Origin: Litomosoides sigmodontis
Taxonomy: Eukaryota; Nematoda; Chromadorea; Rhabditida; Onchocercidae
Length of the DNA: 64,000 bases
Assembly: GCA_963070105.1 (NCBI GenBank)
Contig: OY718806.1
Span: 6,593,865 to 6,657,864 of the forward strand
Direction: 5' to 3'
The notes beneath the pieces were generated by a model. The model ran no database searches and was not told where the DNA came from. It saw only the letters and a program-made list of their open reading frames with translations. Of this stretch, positions 26,562-40,314 are shown in pieces. The position numbers and the translations under genes are program-made. The stretch's first letter is position 1; each line of letters opens with the position of its first letter.

Positions 26562-29556
26562 TGTAATCAAGTATCAAGATTTCTACAATAATTTGTTTTA
26601 TGCCTGAGGTTTTAAATGTGTACAAAAATGGGGATCAAAATTTCATGGACAACAGTCATTTTTCAAAGCGCTTATTGTGATTCCACGGGGATAATCAGTA
26701 CGTTCCGAAATAAATTGCAAACAATAAATAATCCGAACCAAAACGACAGATCAACGACGGATCTCGACAAAAACAAATGAGAGAGTTTCTTCATTTGTAA
26801 ATAAGAAATCTAAAAGAAACAATCAGCACTGCTCAACTAGTACATTTACAATAAGAAAGCAACGCGTCAGTTCATAATCCAAGAAATCTATTACCAATCC
26901 AACCGAATCACAAAGCACGTCGAGGAACGAATGCAAAAATTCAATCCCACTGATTTAAGTGTAACGCTGAGATAGTTTCATATCCAAACTTATTTCAGTC
27001 CTGCGTCCTGAGAAATTGGATATTAAAGAATAGAGGAGGAAAGATAGAAACAGACTTTCCATCAGTAAAGCAGGACACTAAGGTGACAGTGATTTAAAAT
27101 TTTCAAAATATTTTGTTAGATATTAAAACATGTTTGAAAATGTCCGTTTAAAACGAATTAAATCGATGTGCCTGGTACTGATTTACAGTATCACATCAGT
27201 AGAGAGAACCATTCAGAAGATCTGACGCAAAAGTAGCCACTACTTGCCATTTACATTTCTTTATTGTCTGATAAAGCTAAATTCGGATTTCCAATCAACT
27301 TGAAAGCTGAATTTCTTATTTTTGAGTAGTCGGCAGTCATGAATTATCTCAAGATGATTTCCTCCAAAATGTTAGAGTGCCGAGAAAAAAATGCGTAATA
27401 CCGGAATTTTAATACAATTCAGGTTATCATATGCATGACTTAAATGTTGATAGCCACTTCGTAATCTCTGAGTTCAGATAGATGAATTATAACATCGACG
27501 GCCATAAAGTGAAGACAAGGCCAACGCCGTAACCACCATCGATTTCGTAACCACTCTACAGTAATACGCCACTAAACATAGGTACAACAGTCACATTGCA
27601 ACAACGTCGAGAGGGATGGATAGATAGGTGGTCAATGATGTTACTACAAACCATTCCATCCGCATCATCGGGTAAACCCAAAATGGCGACTGCAAGATCA
27701 TTTTTATTTCATTCAGATATTTGGAATTCTTTTTGTCTATTTATGTTTCATTTTTGAGTTATCTAAAATGTGTTGTAAACACCGTGTATAAAGGGATATC
27801 AATCAACAAGTCTCATGCATTTTGTTCCAATGTTGCATTCTTTAACTCTTTTATGGTATCAAACGATGTGCTTCACACAAGTAATTAGGCTTCATTAAGA
27901 TAAACTTATCGGAAGCAAAGGTGAACTGTAAACTTTCGCAAAAGACATCCCTATTTTGGAGTTTCATCAATGAAAGTTGTGCAACAGTTTTATAATAAGC
28001 GTAGGTTTTTTGAAATCTTAGACAAAGACAACCAATGCTGTCCAACCTACCGTTTGAGAAGGTATGCAAATAGGTAGGAATGCATGTGATCACTCATTCC
28101 GTGTAAAAATATGGATATAATATTGCTACGCTATAAAAATTCAGGTAATCATAGGAACACCAGCGGAAATCATTTTAATTGATGGCATTAAAATATTCCT
28201 TCAAACATTATACGATTTTTTAGGTCGACAGAAGCTGATCTTTATTTTGTCAATGAGCAAAGAAGCAAATAATATTAACCTGGAAACACCTGTAGCTTTT
28301 TATGCACAAAAACAAAATTTGCTTTGGCCAACACCTAGCTTATATGAACGAATTAGGGAATAACTGAAACGAATAAGAACTGTAGATTACAGAACGAGAG
28401 AGTGAAAAAGCTTTTTGGAAAAGGCGTGCAATATGCAGTTGCATTTGATTAACTAATTAGGCTTGACATCCGCATAAAACCGCTTTTTACATTGAAGTGC
28501 ACGATTCTGTCTCTAGAAATCACGATTGCCTCACTTTAGTTCAAGTCAAATTCTAGAATAAAGTGCATTTTAAAATCAATGCTGTAGTGATGAATACACA
28601 CACACACACACACACACAGTCTGCTGTCCGCTTATTATACTAACTTCTGCCTTGCCGCCCTATTTATCTCAGAATGAACCACAAAAATCGTATTCTTGAA
28701 GAGATGAAGCGAGCAACCTCTCTCTCTATTAGAAGGTCCATACTTTTTCATTTCATTCGTGCTACTTTGAGCGCGCTTGTTTCGGTCTGCCTAATATTTT
28801 CTTAATTCCAGCTGTGCCACACATATTTTCATCCATGAGGAAAAATGACAATTGTTGTTTAGTTCCTTCAGTATCAAATGAAAGTTAAATTACTAAATAA
28901 CGGCTTAATGCGCATATCTTATAGTACCATGTAAGAATCATCTAAATCTACTATCATACTTTAGAATCTTACTTGAAGATGATCAATGATGACCTGTTGC
29001 TGCTCATCACTTCTCTAAACTTGTTGTTTGCTCGAAGTGTATTTGGAACAAATTATGCCTTGCTTTATTTTAAAATCGCGCGTAAGTCTTTGAGTCCCGG
29101 AACGAGTGCTGTTTGGCATAACGCCAGGTTGTCTGCTGATTTTTCATCAGTATATTCTGGAAGGTTTATGTGAGTGTGTGTCTCTGGTGGAGGGAAGGGG
29201 TGCCGTTGTGTTTTGTTTACATTTTCTCCAAATTCTATGAATGTAATCCCTTCCATGGATGGTGGCCATGGATGTTGTCCGCCCAACACTTAACAGCTCC
29301 GAGAAACCGAATCACTTACAGTAAGCACTTACCGTTCATCTAATTTTTCTTGCTTTGTTCCTTGTTTTTCAGGTTTTGCATGTTTGGAAATATAATAAAA
29401 GTGAAAGTGTTTAATCAGCCATTCGATCGCCCTTCACTTGATTTGACTTGAATTAATTTAAGCGCAATATGTGAGAGAGAAGCAAGCATGAACTTTTAAG
29501 TAGGTTATCTTCCAAGCCGTCTGTACTGATTGAACCGTACAGAACAAGTAGATCCC
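26562..29556. other. divergent intergenic region, KDEL receptor / Unkempt
   Basis: About 3 kb between two head-to-head starts. It presumably contains both promoters and possible non-coding 5' exons of unk. A 23-base (AC)n tract lies at 28596-28618. No coding sequence was recognised; the open frames at 28093-27851 and 28973-29173 have no conserved features. Confidence 0.5.
28596..28618. repeat. (AC)n microsatellite, about 11 units
   Basis: Uninterrupted AC repeat inside the interval between the KDEL receptor and Unkempt start codons. Confidence 0.95.
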
Positions 29557-32500
29557 ATGGATTGCTATTCTAGCTATGGGAAATATCATTTATGTTATAA
29601 TCATGACGACTTTATTTTAAGTTATCTTCGGGATTTTCGAGTAGAAGCATGTCCGCATTTCAAACAGCATCAGTGCCAGCAGCATCGTCCATACACTTGT
29701 TTTAACTGGCATTTTGCTAATCAGCGAAGACGTCGCCCCGCAAAGCGGTCGGATGGTACTTTCAACTACTCGGCTGACGTATATTGTGACAAGTATGACG
29801 AAAATACTGGCATATGTCCAGATGGAGATAGGTGTGTTTGACAAATCCCAGCGAAATGCTGTTTATTTATGTAAAATCTGAGTGAGTTCCTTAAATTGTT
29901 GTACATTAAATGCCAATTATAAAATCTATGTATTCCATACAAACCTTTTTTTTTGTTTTGCAGTTGTAGTTTTTTGCACCGTGTAGCGGGAGATGTAGAA
30001 CGCAAGTATCACTTACGGTATTATAAAACAGCAATGTGTGTACATCCAACAGATGCACGTGGTATCTGTGCGAAAAACGGTCCTCACTGTGCGTTTGCGC
30101 ACAGTGTTCAAGATCTTCGACAAGCCGTGCATGATTCTCAGGAAAGTCAAAATGGCGCCTTACTGGATCCAGAAAATCGCGAAAGAACTAGTTTTGTTGT
30201 GGAAGATCCCCTTTGGCATGGTAATATTTTGATTCTAAACTGTCATGAGCATTTTTTTATCTGATGTGAACTTTATTTGTGATTTTTGTGTTCCGACATC
30301 TACTGACTTTTAAAACATAAATTTGTCGTCTTAATTATTTACAGACCAAGTTCACGTTTTGTCATGCTATAAAACTGAACAGTGCAAAAAACCAGCACGC
30401 CTTTGCCGTCAGGGTTATGCGTGTCCATTTTATCATAATTCGAAAGATCGTCGAAGACCTCCAGCTGTGCATAAATACAGGTGGGATTTTAAGTCCAAGG
30501 AAACATGGAAAATTATTAGAAACTATTTTAAAGTTTTAGCAACTCTCTACTAAAAACAGTTGCTGGGTTATTCTTGTTTTGTATATCTCAAACGTCTTTA
30601 AGGTCAACCCCATGTCCAACAGCGAAGTCTGCGGACGAATGGTTGGAACCAGAACAGTGTGAGAATGGTGACGATTGTGGATACTGCCATACAAGAACCG
30701 AGCAACAATTTCATCCTGAAATATATAAGTCAACTAAATGTAACGATATGCTTGACCATGGTTACTGTCCTCGTGCTGTGTTTTGTGCATTTGCACACCA
30801 CGACTCAGAGTTACATGTCCAACGGGCTCCATATTATCGGCCAAGTAACAATCCAGACGCACCTGTGCCGCTGAAGCAGAGCAGTAGTTCTACGACTAGT
30901 TCTGGAAACGCAGAATCGGCTCCCTCACCTACTGCTCGACCAGGTAATGTTGAAGTAATTTTTCTCTCTGGAATATATTTGATCTTTTTTGTTTAATTAA
31001 ATCTTTGCTCAGTTGCATTCAGATGTGATTATTTCAGAAAATCATATGCAAACAGCAGCGTCAGCCGCAACACCAACATATTCAGTAAGCATTTTTTGTG
31101 ACGTCTTCTATCGGATAAGGAATAAGAAAGGAATAAACAAGATTTCAGGCAGTTCTAAAACAGAGGCAAACGTCGGGGAAGGCTCTATCAGCAGCTGGTG
31201 GCGACGAGGGATCGCAAAGCAGCTATCCAAAAGCTCCGGGATTTGAGCGTGTGCAAATTTCGGCAAGTTTTAGCAACTTCCAAGTCATGAAGTTTTATTC
31301 ATATCCGTCGTTTTCCATTGGTCTGGTCCATTTGAACCAAATTAATTTTTTTGATTTAACGTTTTTTAGCCACAGCGCGTAACTGATAGCGCCATCGGCC
31401 GTATACGAACTTCTTCATTAAATATGGGACAACTAGATTTAGGTATTATTTTTCATTATTAGTATTCTGTCTGATACTGTTTCTAATCCTGTTAAAGCCC
31501 ATTATTTTTACGCCAGGTTCGGTTCTCCATTTCGTTTAGTAAATTTTTGAATTGCAGTTAGTAACGAGCACTATAAATGACCGTTAGATCGTTTGGATGA
31601 GGGAAAGCATTTTTTTAAGGATATTCAGTAACAAGTGCTAACGAAGCTTTGGTATCGTCGTTGCCCACCTTCTCTTCATTAACTACTGTGACACGGCCTA
31701 CATCAGATGCATCAGTGCGCGTGCTACCGGCAGCGATTGATGAACTTTCTTTGGACGAATTGTCAGGCAGTGCACTATCTCCTATATCCGAACAAAAGGA
31801 ACATAAGTTTATGCCTGATTTTTTCACCAATCAGAGTAAGCTTCCACTTTTTATTGAATGTTATTTGCTTGGTTAGAAGTCTCGAAGTTCGATCACTATA
31901 CCAGTATAGATTACGATGCGTCCATTCTCTTCAATAACATTTATATTATCGAATAATCTGAAAGCAAAGGAATTCGTATAATGCTGAGATTCAGAGAGAA
32001 ATTTGAATGTACCGATAATGTTTTTTGTTAAATATCTATGTTGATATAAAGTTGAAATAATCTGTAAATAGAACGTTGTTATAGTATTAAGGATGAGATT
32101 AGACGTTTCATACTGTTCAGAAATGTAGTCTCAAAACCGTTCTCAGGGTGTGACTTCAAATGGTGAAAATAAAGTACCTAATAATCATTTTATTTTTAGC
32201 TATGACGTCTTCTTCACCAATGCAAATTCCAAATTCGAATTCTCCATTTGGCTCTCCACCGTTAGCTTCCTTTGGCGAATCACTGTTTCAGCAAAATAAA
32301 CTGACTATCGACTTGTCTTTAGCGGCTCCGCAGTTGAAGGGGTTAATGGGATTATCAGGAGTATTAGGTTCAGGTGTGTTTCATTGTTTTGTGTACATAT
32401 ATAAACTTTTATATCAGGTTTTTTTTTCACCATAACACTACATCAAAAATCGTGGTAATTTTGGAACGAGCCATTCTAGTGTAAAAAGTACAATTTTGAT

Positions 32501-33407
32501 TGCGGTTTTTAAGTCCATCAACGTTGACAGATTTGTGGTAGGCAAAAGCAGTGCTTCCAGTGAATAGTGATTTCATATCTGCTCTTCCAAGCAGCATACA
32601 AGTTACTGCATTCTGCGCTTTTTTTCAAACCAATGGGGGTAAGACATGTGCAGTAAACAGTTGATCCTTCCAGATCTTTTGAAAACAGATTTGTCCATAC
32701 CGCAGCACGAGATGAGCAAAGAGGAACTGCAAAAGGAATTAAAGAGAAAGTGTGAGGAACTCGTTGCCCACCATCAGAAATTAACTGCATGGGAAGAAGG
32801 TCTGAAACAAGCACGTCAGGCTTGTGAAGCGTGGAAGAAGGATGCTGAATATTATCGTCGTCTTGCAGAACACGCAGAAGTCGAGAAGTCTAAAGCTATA
32901 TACGAACGAGATCAGGTTGTTGTATTTACGCAGCTTTTGATTTCAGTTGGAAATTAGTCTTTTATTTGAAGAATTTTTTTTTTAACTCGTGAAAAGTTAA
33001 TTGGATTGGATTTCTACTTTTGTAGGCATTAATGCAACTTGATTTGCTCAAGCGTGAATTGCGAGTGAATGCAGCAATTCGACCGCCATCACCGCTAGAT
33101 TCTTTACAAAATTTCTCATCTCTAGGATCATTCAATTTCTTTGTACCGGTAAGTTTTCATGCAACAGTGGTTAGAGCAGTGGTGTATGTTATCTGTTAAC
33201 CGAAGTTTCCTATTCATAGTTTTTGACAGCAAAAAGAAAAATTTCGCCAGTTTGTGTGATTCTTTGTGACACTCTTAGTGGACTGCACAGTTTTTGTAGA
33301 TTGAAACCGATGTTCAAAATGAAAGTGGTGGTCCGGTATGTGCACGTTGTGGGCGCGAAAAAAAGGCTGACTCTAGGAATCCTTCTTGTCGCCTTTGCTG
33401 TAGTTGA
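29557..33407 (+). CDS. unk: Unkempt, CCCH zinc-finger RNA-binding protein
   Basis: Twelve exons: 29557-29831, 29964-30220, 30345-30480, 30603-30943, 31038-31084, 31149-about 31250, 31370-31442, 31620-31835, 32200-about 32373, 32674-32915, 33026-33148 and 33300-33407; 697 residues. The N-terminal half carries the Unkempt CCCH fingers with signatures QHRPYTCFNWHFANQRRRR, GTFNYSADVYCDKYDE, KKPARLCRQGYACPFYHNSK and CHTRTEQQFHPEIYKSTKCN. A low-complexity Ser/Pro middle includes PKAPGFER and IDELSLDEL. A coiled coil (LTAWEEGLKQARQACEAWKK) follows. Unkempt binds UAG-containing mRNAs and represses their translation. The tail, where relatives have a RING, is only CARCGREKKADSRNPSCRLCCS. The 3' ends of exons 6 and 9 rest on weak donor choices. 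The ATG at 29557 opens the first finger region; an upstream exon is possible. Confidence 0.92.
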
Positions 33408-35050
33408 TGTTGATTCTTACAAAATTTCCGTATGTGTAACCATAGGAAAATCTTGTTTTTTTACGTGCTCTCGCACCCTTTTCTTTCCTGCCCCTTCTTG
33501 ATTAAGTAGCACATTTAAAGTTTTAGCTATTCTCTGAAATTGAGCGGTGCTTTTTTTTTGTGTGCGCAAATCTTATTTAAAAATTTTTTAAAGTTGTTTA
33601 TCTGTTTTCGATTATATTTTCAAAAAAGTGTTTTACTTCTATGACAAGCTTTATTGTACATAGATTTTTCAAATAGGGCATTTGTCACTCATTGTTCGCT
33701 TTACAATGCGACGGTCAAAATTTAGTTTTACTTCACTCAGATAATTCGGTTTTCCCAATTTTCTCGATCAAGGAAAGGTTCTGTTAACATCATCTTTGGA
33801 ATCGTTTTTAAAATACTTGAAAGAGGAAGTTTTTCCTTAGTGAAGTAGGCTAGTTTACTCAAACTATTTTAGCGTCGTATTATGTTCATGTTAAACCCAT
33901 CAACCTACTTTATGCTGGTACATGAAACAGTCGGCATAAGAGTAGAATTTACGAAATATATTTCCAGGAGTCCAGTGAATCATTAGGCTTTTCATCGTAG
34001 CGCAGCTTTTAAATAATCGCCATCAAACGTTTCAAATCAAGGCAGGCAAAAACGATTTTAACAGTGTTTTAGATATTAAATTTAGGTTTGTGCCTGTTCA
34101 TAGCTAATCGATTGATGTCTTCTTCATGAATTTAAAATGTATGTTATCCGGAATTTATATACGTTTTGAAGAGGATTTTTGTTATCCACAATAAACCGTC
34201 GTCTGTGTAGCACATACAGTTCTACTTCATGAACTTCAGCAAAGCAAACCGAATACTTTCGCTCCCATATAGATTCGCATACGAATGAAAGTAGAATCTG
34301 ATCTAAATGGTTTCGTGAATAGTATTTAATAAGTTAGTCGAACATGTTTGTGTCTGAATGAGTAGAATGTTAACACGACCGATTTTGGTTCTCGTGTTAA
34401 AAATGTCTAGACGTCACAAAATGTTTTTGCTACATACAATCCTCAAATACGATTTAAATCGAAAGAAGTTGAACCACCAATACAATGGGTAGGAGAATTT
34501 GGAGTAATTTGCTGGGCACGAAAATCATTCAGCATTATCTTTTGGCTTCACAATAAACACGGTGGCCGCGGGAATTCAGAAGGTCTAAAGTTGTGGTACA
34601 CATCTGCATATACCGCATTTATATGATTTCCATAAGAATTATGCGGGCAATAATTTGAACAGAATAGTGGCACTAACAAAAGTTGAAAACCTAACAGTTG
34701 AAGTCACTTCGGCATATATGATAGTGGTTTAACATATGTAATAAAAGTTTCCTACCGTTGAGCAGCCAAGCGATCGTCTAGGATGTACGGTAAAAACATC
34801 CGACAAATACAATATGAATTTCACATCATCCACGTAAAATTAGAGATCAATTAGGAAGACAGTGTTCCATGCACAAATATCACTATGTACTCATTTTTCG
34901 TTCTGCAAGAAATGATCTATAATATGCGAGACATTTTAAAACTCATCCAGCTGCATTTATCAGTGGAAAATGCGATAACTTCCGGAAATACTTGAATAAT
35001 TCAAAAGATCCAAGACTTTTTCTAATATTGCACTAAAACAGAGTTACCAG
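33408..35050. other. intergenic region between convergent unk and PGAP1
   Basis: 1.6 kb, tail to tail. AATAAA occurs near 34191 and 34552. No coding sequence was recognised. It is likely 3' untranslated sequence plus spacer. Confidence 0.5.
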
Positions 35051-38000
35051 TTAGTGCTCCTTTTTTGATTTCAGTTCGTCTTGACTAAACCAGCTGAATC
35101 CAATTACTGCAATAAAGGAAAATCCCAAATGCGCGATACATGTAAACCGTTGGATGAGAGCAGTGTATATCAGTATAGCTACAGAAATGTAATGCTGCAA
35201 GTGTAAATAAATATCAAATAAACAATTTTACAATCAAACTAGGTTCAATAAAGTCAACGGAAAAAAATTAATCTTAGTGTCAAATAGGGAAGATTTCTGC
35301 ATGCTAAGTTATCGGTGACTCACTGATCTACTGGAAAAAAACCTACTCAGTTATTAAAATATTGCGGCGTAATACTGACAAAATCAAAAATATTTCTACT
35401 ATTTCTGAATACTATTTCTGAAAAGTGATTATCAATCATAATAAAGAACGAACCCATGAGAGAAACATGGGCTAAATATTGAAGACTTATGATTACTTCA
35501 CATACCTAAAGCAATGGAGTGGAAAATAATACAAAATCATTTTAGACGAGAGCAAGAAGAAAAAGCCAATAAATCCTTGAAAAATTAATTGATAATTAAG
35601 CAGTTTACATAATTTCTTGTAATTCTATAAACCTGCACTCTTTTAGAATGAGATGTGAAAACTTAAATAATCGATCTCATTTCATTTTTTTTCTAAGGAA
35701 CTGAAATTAACAGAACAAAACGTACTGCTCTAAAGAAGTGGATTTTGCCTGCCCAAAGCTGAATAAGCTTCAATAAAATCATGCAGTATGTCGGAATACG
35801 AGCCGGATCTTCATAAACAGCAAATAAACCATATCTGATTATATTCCATATCGAACAAACGCCAAATGGTGCGTAAACGAAAACAGCATATAGATGCAGT
35901 ATAACCAAAATAATTAGTTGCGAAAAACTAGAAAGATTGATACTCTTTGAAAAGACCGCAGTTTTCAGAAGTTGCTGAAAAAGAAACATGAAATAAACTC
36001 ATGAAATCCAAAATAGAGAACGTTAAGTGCATCTTCAAACGACATTCTACTTTTACTAATTATAACAGTCCTGAAAGACAGGTACTGCGAAACTGTGATT
36101 ATACCACAGTTATAAAACTAATCCAGCAATGTGCAATTTACCAGTAAACTGGAGACAACAATTATCAGAAGAGCAAAAAAACCATTGTAGGAATAATTTA
36201 TAAACAATGACGTTGCAATAAGTGCCAATTCACTAGTGTACGGACGTTTGAATTCTTCAGGTCTGAAATACCGAATTTTTTTTCAAAAACGAATGAACCA
36301 CTATCGATTTAGAAAAACCTAAACCCTACATCTCAATTAAGGGCTAGTAAATGTTGTTTAACGATTTCATCAGAAGCAATCGGCTGAAGAGTGAACTACT
36401 ATAATAAGATGAACTGAAGCATTATTTTTGAGAATTTAATTAAATAGTAGTAAGAATTCGTTAAAAGAATATCTATGAAAATTGCTATGCCGGTGCAGTG
36501 ATTTAATTTTTGTGCAGTTGTATTATTTAAAGTTTTCAAACAATCACACACATATATCTATCCAAATATAAGTTTCGATATATTAAATCACATCTAATAA
36601 GTTTTTTCATTAAAATTGATTTTGTCCAACCATATTTTATCCAACTAACCACCTTTTTGACTTTCTCATTGGTCGAATAAGTAAACTTAATACTTTCTGA
36701 AGGATATAAGTGAAATATGAAATCAACAAAGATGAGATCAACAAGGTGAACCAATCAACTCTGCAAATACCATAGATGTTACGAAGGTTGGACGGGCATA
36801 AAAAAAAACAAAAAAAAAAGTCATTTTTCATGTTTTGCAGCAAAAGTACTCAATAAAATTGGTATGATTCATTTATTAAAAAAAAAAACTAACAAATTGT
36901 TCCAGTAAATGATGAACATGTGACAAGTTAAAGTGAGACATATTACTTTGTAATCTTGGATATTCGAATAGTACCTCTCTGAAAATGGTAGTAGAGATAG
37001 TTATTTTTTTTCAGTGATGTTTTATGCAAAACATTTTTCAATACTAGATTTCACTTGGTTATGGTGGTATAAGAATGTAAAATAACGTACCAGTTAAGGT
37101 GCAGATTGATAATGCACTGAGAATATAAATACAAAACATGTAAGGGACGATTGATCCATACATTCGAAACATCTTAAATTTGGAAGACAGAACGTAATGA
37201 AGAATATCAAAATTTTGCAAAACTTAATTCAAATCATACTTGCTTACCTACTTTGTAAATGGTTCATACGTAATGTATGCCAATAATTTAAGACTCCAAA
37301 TCCAAGCAAGAATCAAGGAAAAAATTTATAACTTAGCACAAGCATGATAACATATAACATACCACGATCAGAGTATCCAAATAACTGATATGAAGGCGTG
37401 CATGGAAATGGCAGCGTTGATTTAATATGAAGAATATTTCAGCTTTTGTTTCTTCTTTATTAAGTAAATGTCCAACTACATGAAGCTCTTTATCGTCACC
37501 AAGACTGCCTATACGCCGTAGATCCCGACTTCGAAACTCAACTTTTGCAAACCATTCTATTAAAAACTGAACTCTTAACAATTTTTGCAACCGTTCAACT
37601 GAATTTAACTTAATTCTAACTACATGAACTACAACTTATATAAAATAGTTTATTCAATAAGTCATATAAACTGATTTATTGAATGAGGAGTGTAATATTT
37701 AACTCAACGATCGTTGTTCAAGTTCAGAGAAGAGCCGTGATGTCACTAAACTAAAGAAGACATCTTTTAAATAGTCATATAAAAGTGAACGTTCTGTAAA
37801 TTTAGGAAGGATAACGAAAGCTAACCACTTGTATGCGCGCATGATTCTAATTCAAGCGATATAGCTATAGCAACGGCTGGAGTTTCGAAATAAATTGGAA
37901 GTAATACAACACATTCAGAACCTTCAAAGTCGGTTTCCCATAAAAATTTAAAGCTGCCCTTTAGTAATGACAATAATCCAATATGTACACTCTAAAATAC

Positions 38001-40314
38001 CTTTAAATCTTGCATTTAAGAGAAAATACTATTAGCACTTGATATATATTTCATGATTTCGGAGACAAATTTCAACTTTTGCAAATCGTAAAGAAATCCT
38101 AAGGTGCAAAAAATATTCCTAAATAGCTTTCCAACTAAAATACTTGATACCCGAGCAAGTACATAAAAATTTGACTCGATGCAAAAATAAACTTCACTGA
38201 ATCTTCACGAAGTGCAACGACTTTGAAAAACTCGTCAGGTTTCAAATGCACCAAAATTCGATCCGTGACACTTGAGTGGACGAGTGTGTAAGATGTATGT
38301 TTCAAGCTATTCGAAGAATAAATAGGTTCCCCGCATGGCTTCCGTAACGAGCTTCCGATACTTCTTTCAATGAACAACCAGCTGTTCTTTGGAAATAACA
38401 GTACGAATTCCTTCCGATTTCCCTCATTATTTTTCACCTAAGGCACAAACAAGGTTATATAAAGTTTCGATTCAGAATTTCAATAAAGATTCACAGAATT
38501 TCAGTATAGAAAGCACTTCAAAGTTTCACAATTATAATCATTAGAGTTGGTCATTATTAAGACCACAAGCCAAAAAATCACAAAAATAACAAGCCATGCG
38601 CGTTGTAGAGTACAGGACACTAGGTCCAGTGGAAAGGAAATATTGGATGGACACAAGGAATACCAAATATAGATGAAACTAATTAACTGTCTTACAAAGA
38701 ATATGCAGTGCTAATTACGCATTTACCGCACTTACAAAAATTGATTTATTCCTGACGACAATCTCAGTGCTCGTATCGACTCTCATACGCGTTAACTCTC
38801 TGAGAAGCCCATCAGCATCGAAAAGTTGCTTTACAACATTATCGGCGCGTTTGTGAAACGAAGCTGGATTGTATGCATATTCAATCATCAGACGTGAAAT
38901 GTACCTAAACGATTCACAATCAAAATATACTCTTGTTTTCTACTGCTAATAATTGAATAGGCAGTTGTAAACAACAAACCTAACCAACTGATTACACCAA
39001 ACAATACAAAGGTGATCGGTCTCTAGCTCAATGCCATCAACAGCGGTAGTTGAAATATGGCGAATACCATTATCAAGAGTAAAATGTTCTGGCACAAGAT
39101 GGTCTTTCAAACCACCCGAAATTGATAAGACCAAAAGACTGGCTAACTCTTTATTATGTTCTCTCCAACTGTTATGCATCCGATCGTAGATATTTTTCAA
39201 ATACCAATCAAAAACCATTGCTGAAATAATATGGGAAGGAGGTAAGATGACGCACCAAAAAAAATAACAAAATGAAAAACTAATTGAATGAACTGCTAGT
39301 GCTCTTTTCAGCAGAAATATGCTAACTTAAAAACATACGTGCATCTTTGTGTGGTGTTCCCAGAGTTACAATAAATGCAATCCAGCTAGGATCGAAATAC
39401 ACGCTATGTAACAAGGATCGTATAACAATACCACCCATTGAATGACCAACAAATATAATACCATGAGGTGGGTGTGAATACATGCTCCAAATATGCCGCA
39501 CTGCTAACTCAAGATATTTGATCTGCCGTTCCAAATACATGCCTGACAGGCCTGATAATTCCTAGAATTATGGGACCTTCAAAAAAAAAGTTCAATATAT
39601 GAGTGAAATCAGATTTTTAAAACAAACTTGAGTTTCCTCCTCTTGATGTATGTGATGTTAATTTACTGTATTTATTTTACGAGACACACAAGTTAAATGT
39701 TTTCAAAAGATGAATGCATTATATTACAACAAACCTCATTAAAATCAACGGCAAAGACATCGAATGTGAATGGTAAATTCCTACTTTCGGTCTTATTATG
39801 AAGCACAGACCCCAGAGAACGCACTTGTTTGGAAGAGCCCGCATTTCCAGGAACAAAAATGATGGGAAGTCCATTAACCTGTTCAGTTCTCCTGTAATAA
39901 AATGAAATTAAGCAAAATACGGTTGTTAAATGTTTCCAAACACTACTTAATAAACGAACTGGTACTTATAAGCAAAAACTATACATGTAATTGCGTGCAT
40001 ATTCTCCTTCACCGTACAAAACCGTCGAGTAGCCGCTGAAATCATTCGAAAACGGATATCCAATATCTTCATGCTTCAGCTTTGTGAGACCAATATCAAT
40101 GCGCTGCAATAACAAATTACTTAGAGAACTTCCAAATTCAGCAAAGTAGCTGCAAATTAAATAAAATATATACCATAAAATTCATAATTCGATACATGTA
40201 GGTCATCCCACACTGATTTCTTCGCAGCCAAGGTCGGTTTCCAATCATGTACAACAAACGAAATGTGACGGCTATGAAAGTCACAAATAACAGATTCTTC
40301 ATATACAGTTTCAT
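35051..40314 (-). CDS. PGAP1: GPI inositol-deacylase (PGAP1 / Bst1)
   Basis: Fourteen minus-strand exons: 40314-40174, 40103-39985, 39891-39735, 39561-39339, 39220-38980, 38904-38736, 38437-about 38198, 37991-37826, 37598-37363, 37172-37091, 36758-36653, 36262-36142, 35974-35726 and 35194-35051; 797 residues. An N-terminal signal-anchor is followed by the PGAP1 lipase domain: LYGEGEYARNYM, PIIFVPGNAGSSKQVRSLGS, FAVDFNE, the nucleophile elbow GHSMGG (about S180), TLGTPHKDA, SISGGLKDHLVPE, and TDHLCIVWC with the likely catalytic His (about 283). The C-terminal half has several membrane helices and ends KSKKEH, a KKxx ER-retrieval signal. It removes the inositol acyl chain from GPI anchors in the ER. 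The donor of exon 7 is ambiguous (38198 keeps the frame); the exon 10/11 junction uses a GCAGAG acceptor. Confidence 0.93.

Noticed and set aside
36925..36990. Extra PGAP1 exon candidate reading RYYSNIQDYK on the minus strand
   Set aside because: Phase does not fit either neighbour; direct joining of the flanking exons keeps the frame.
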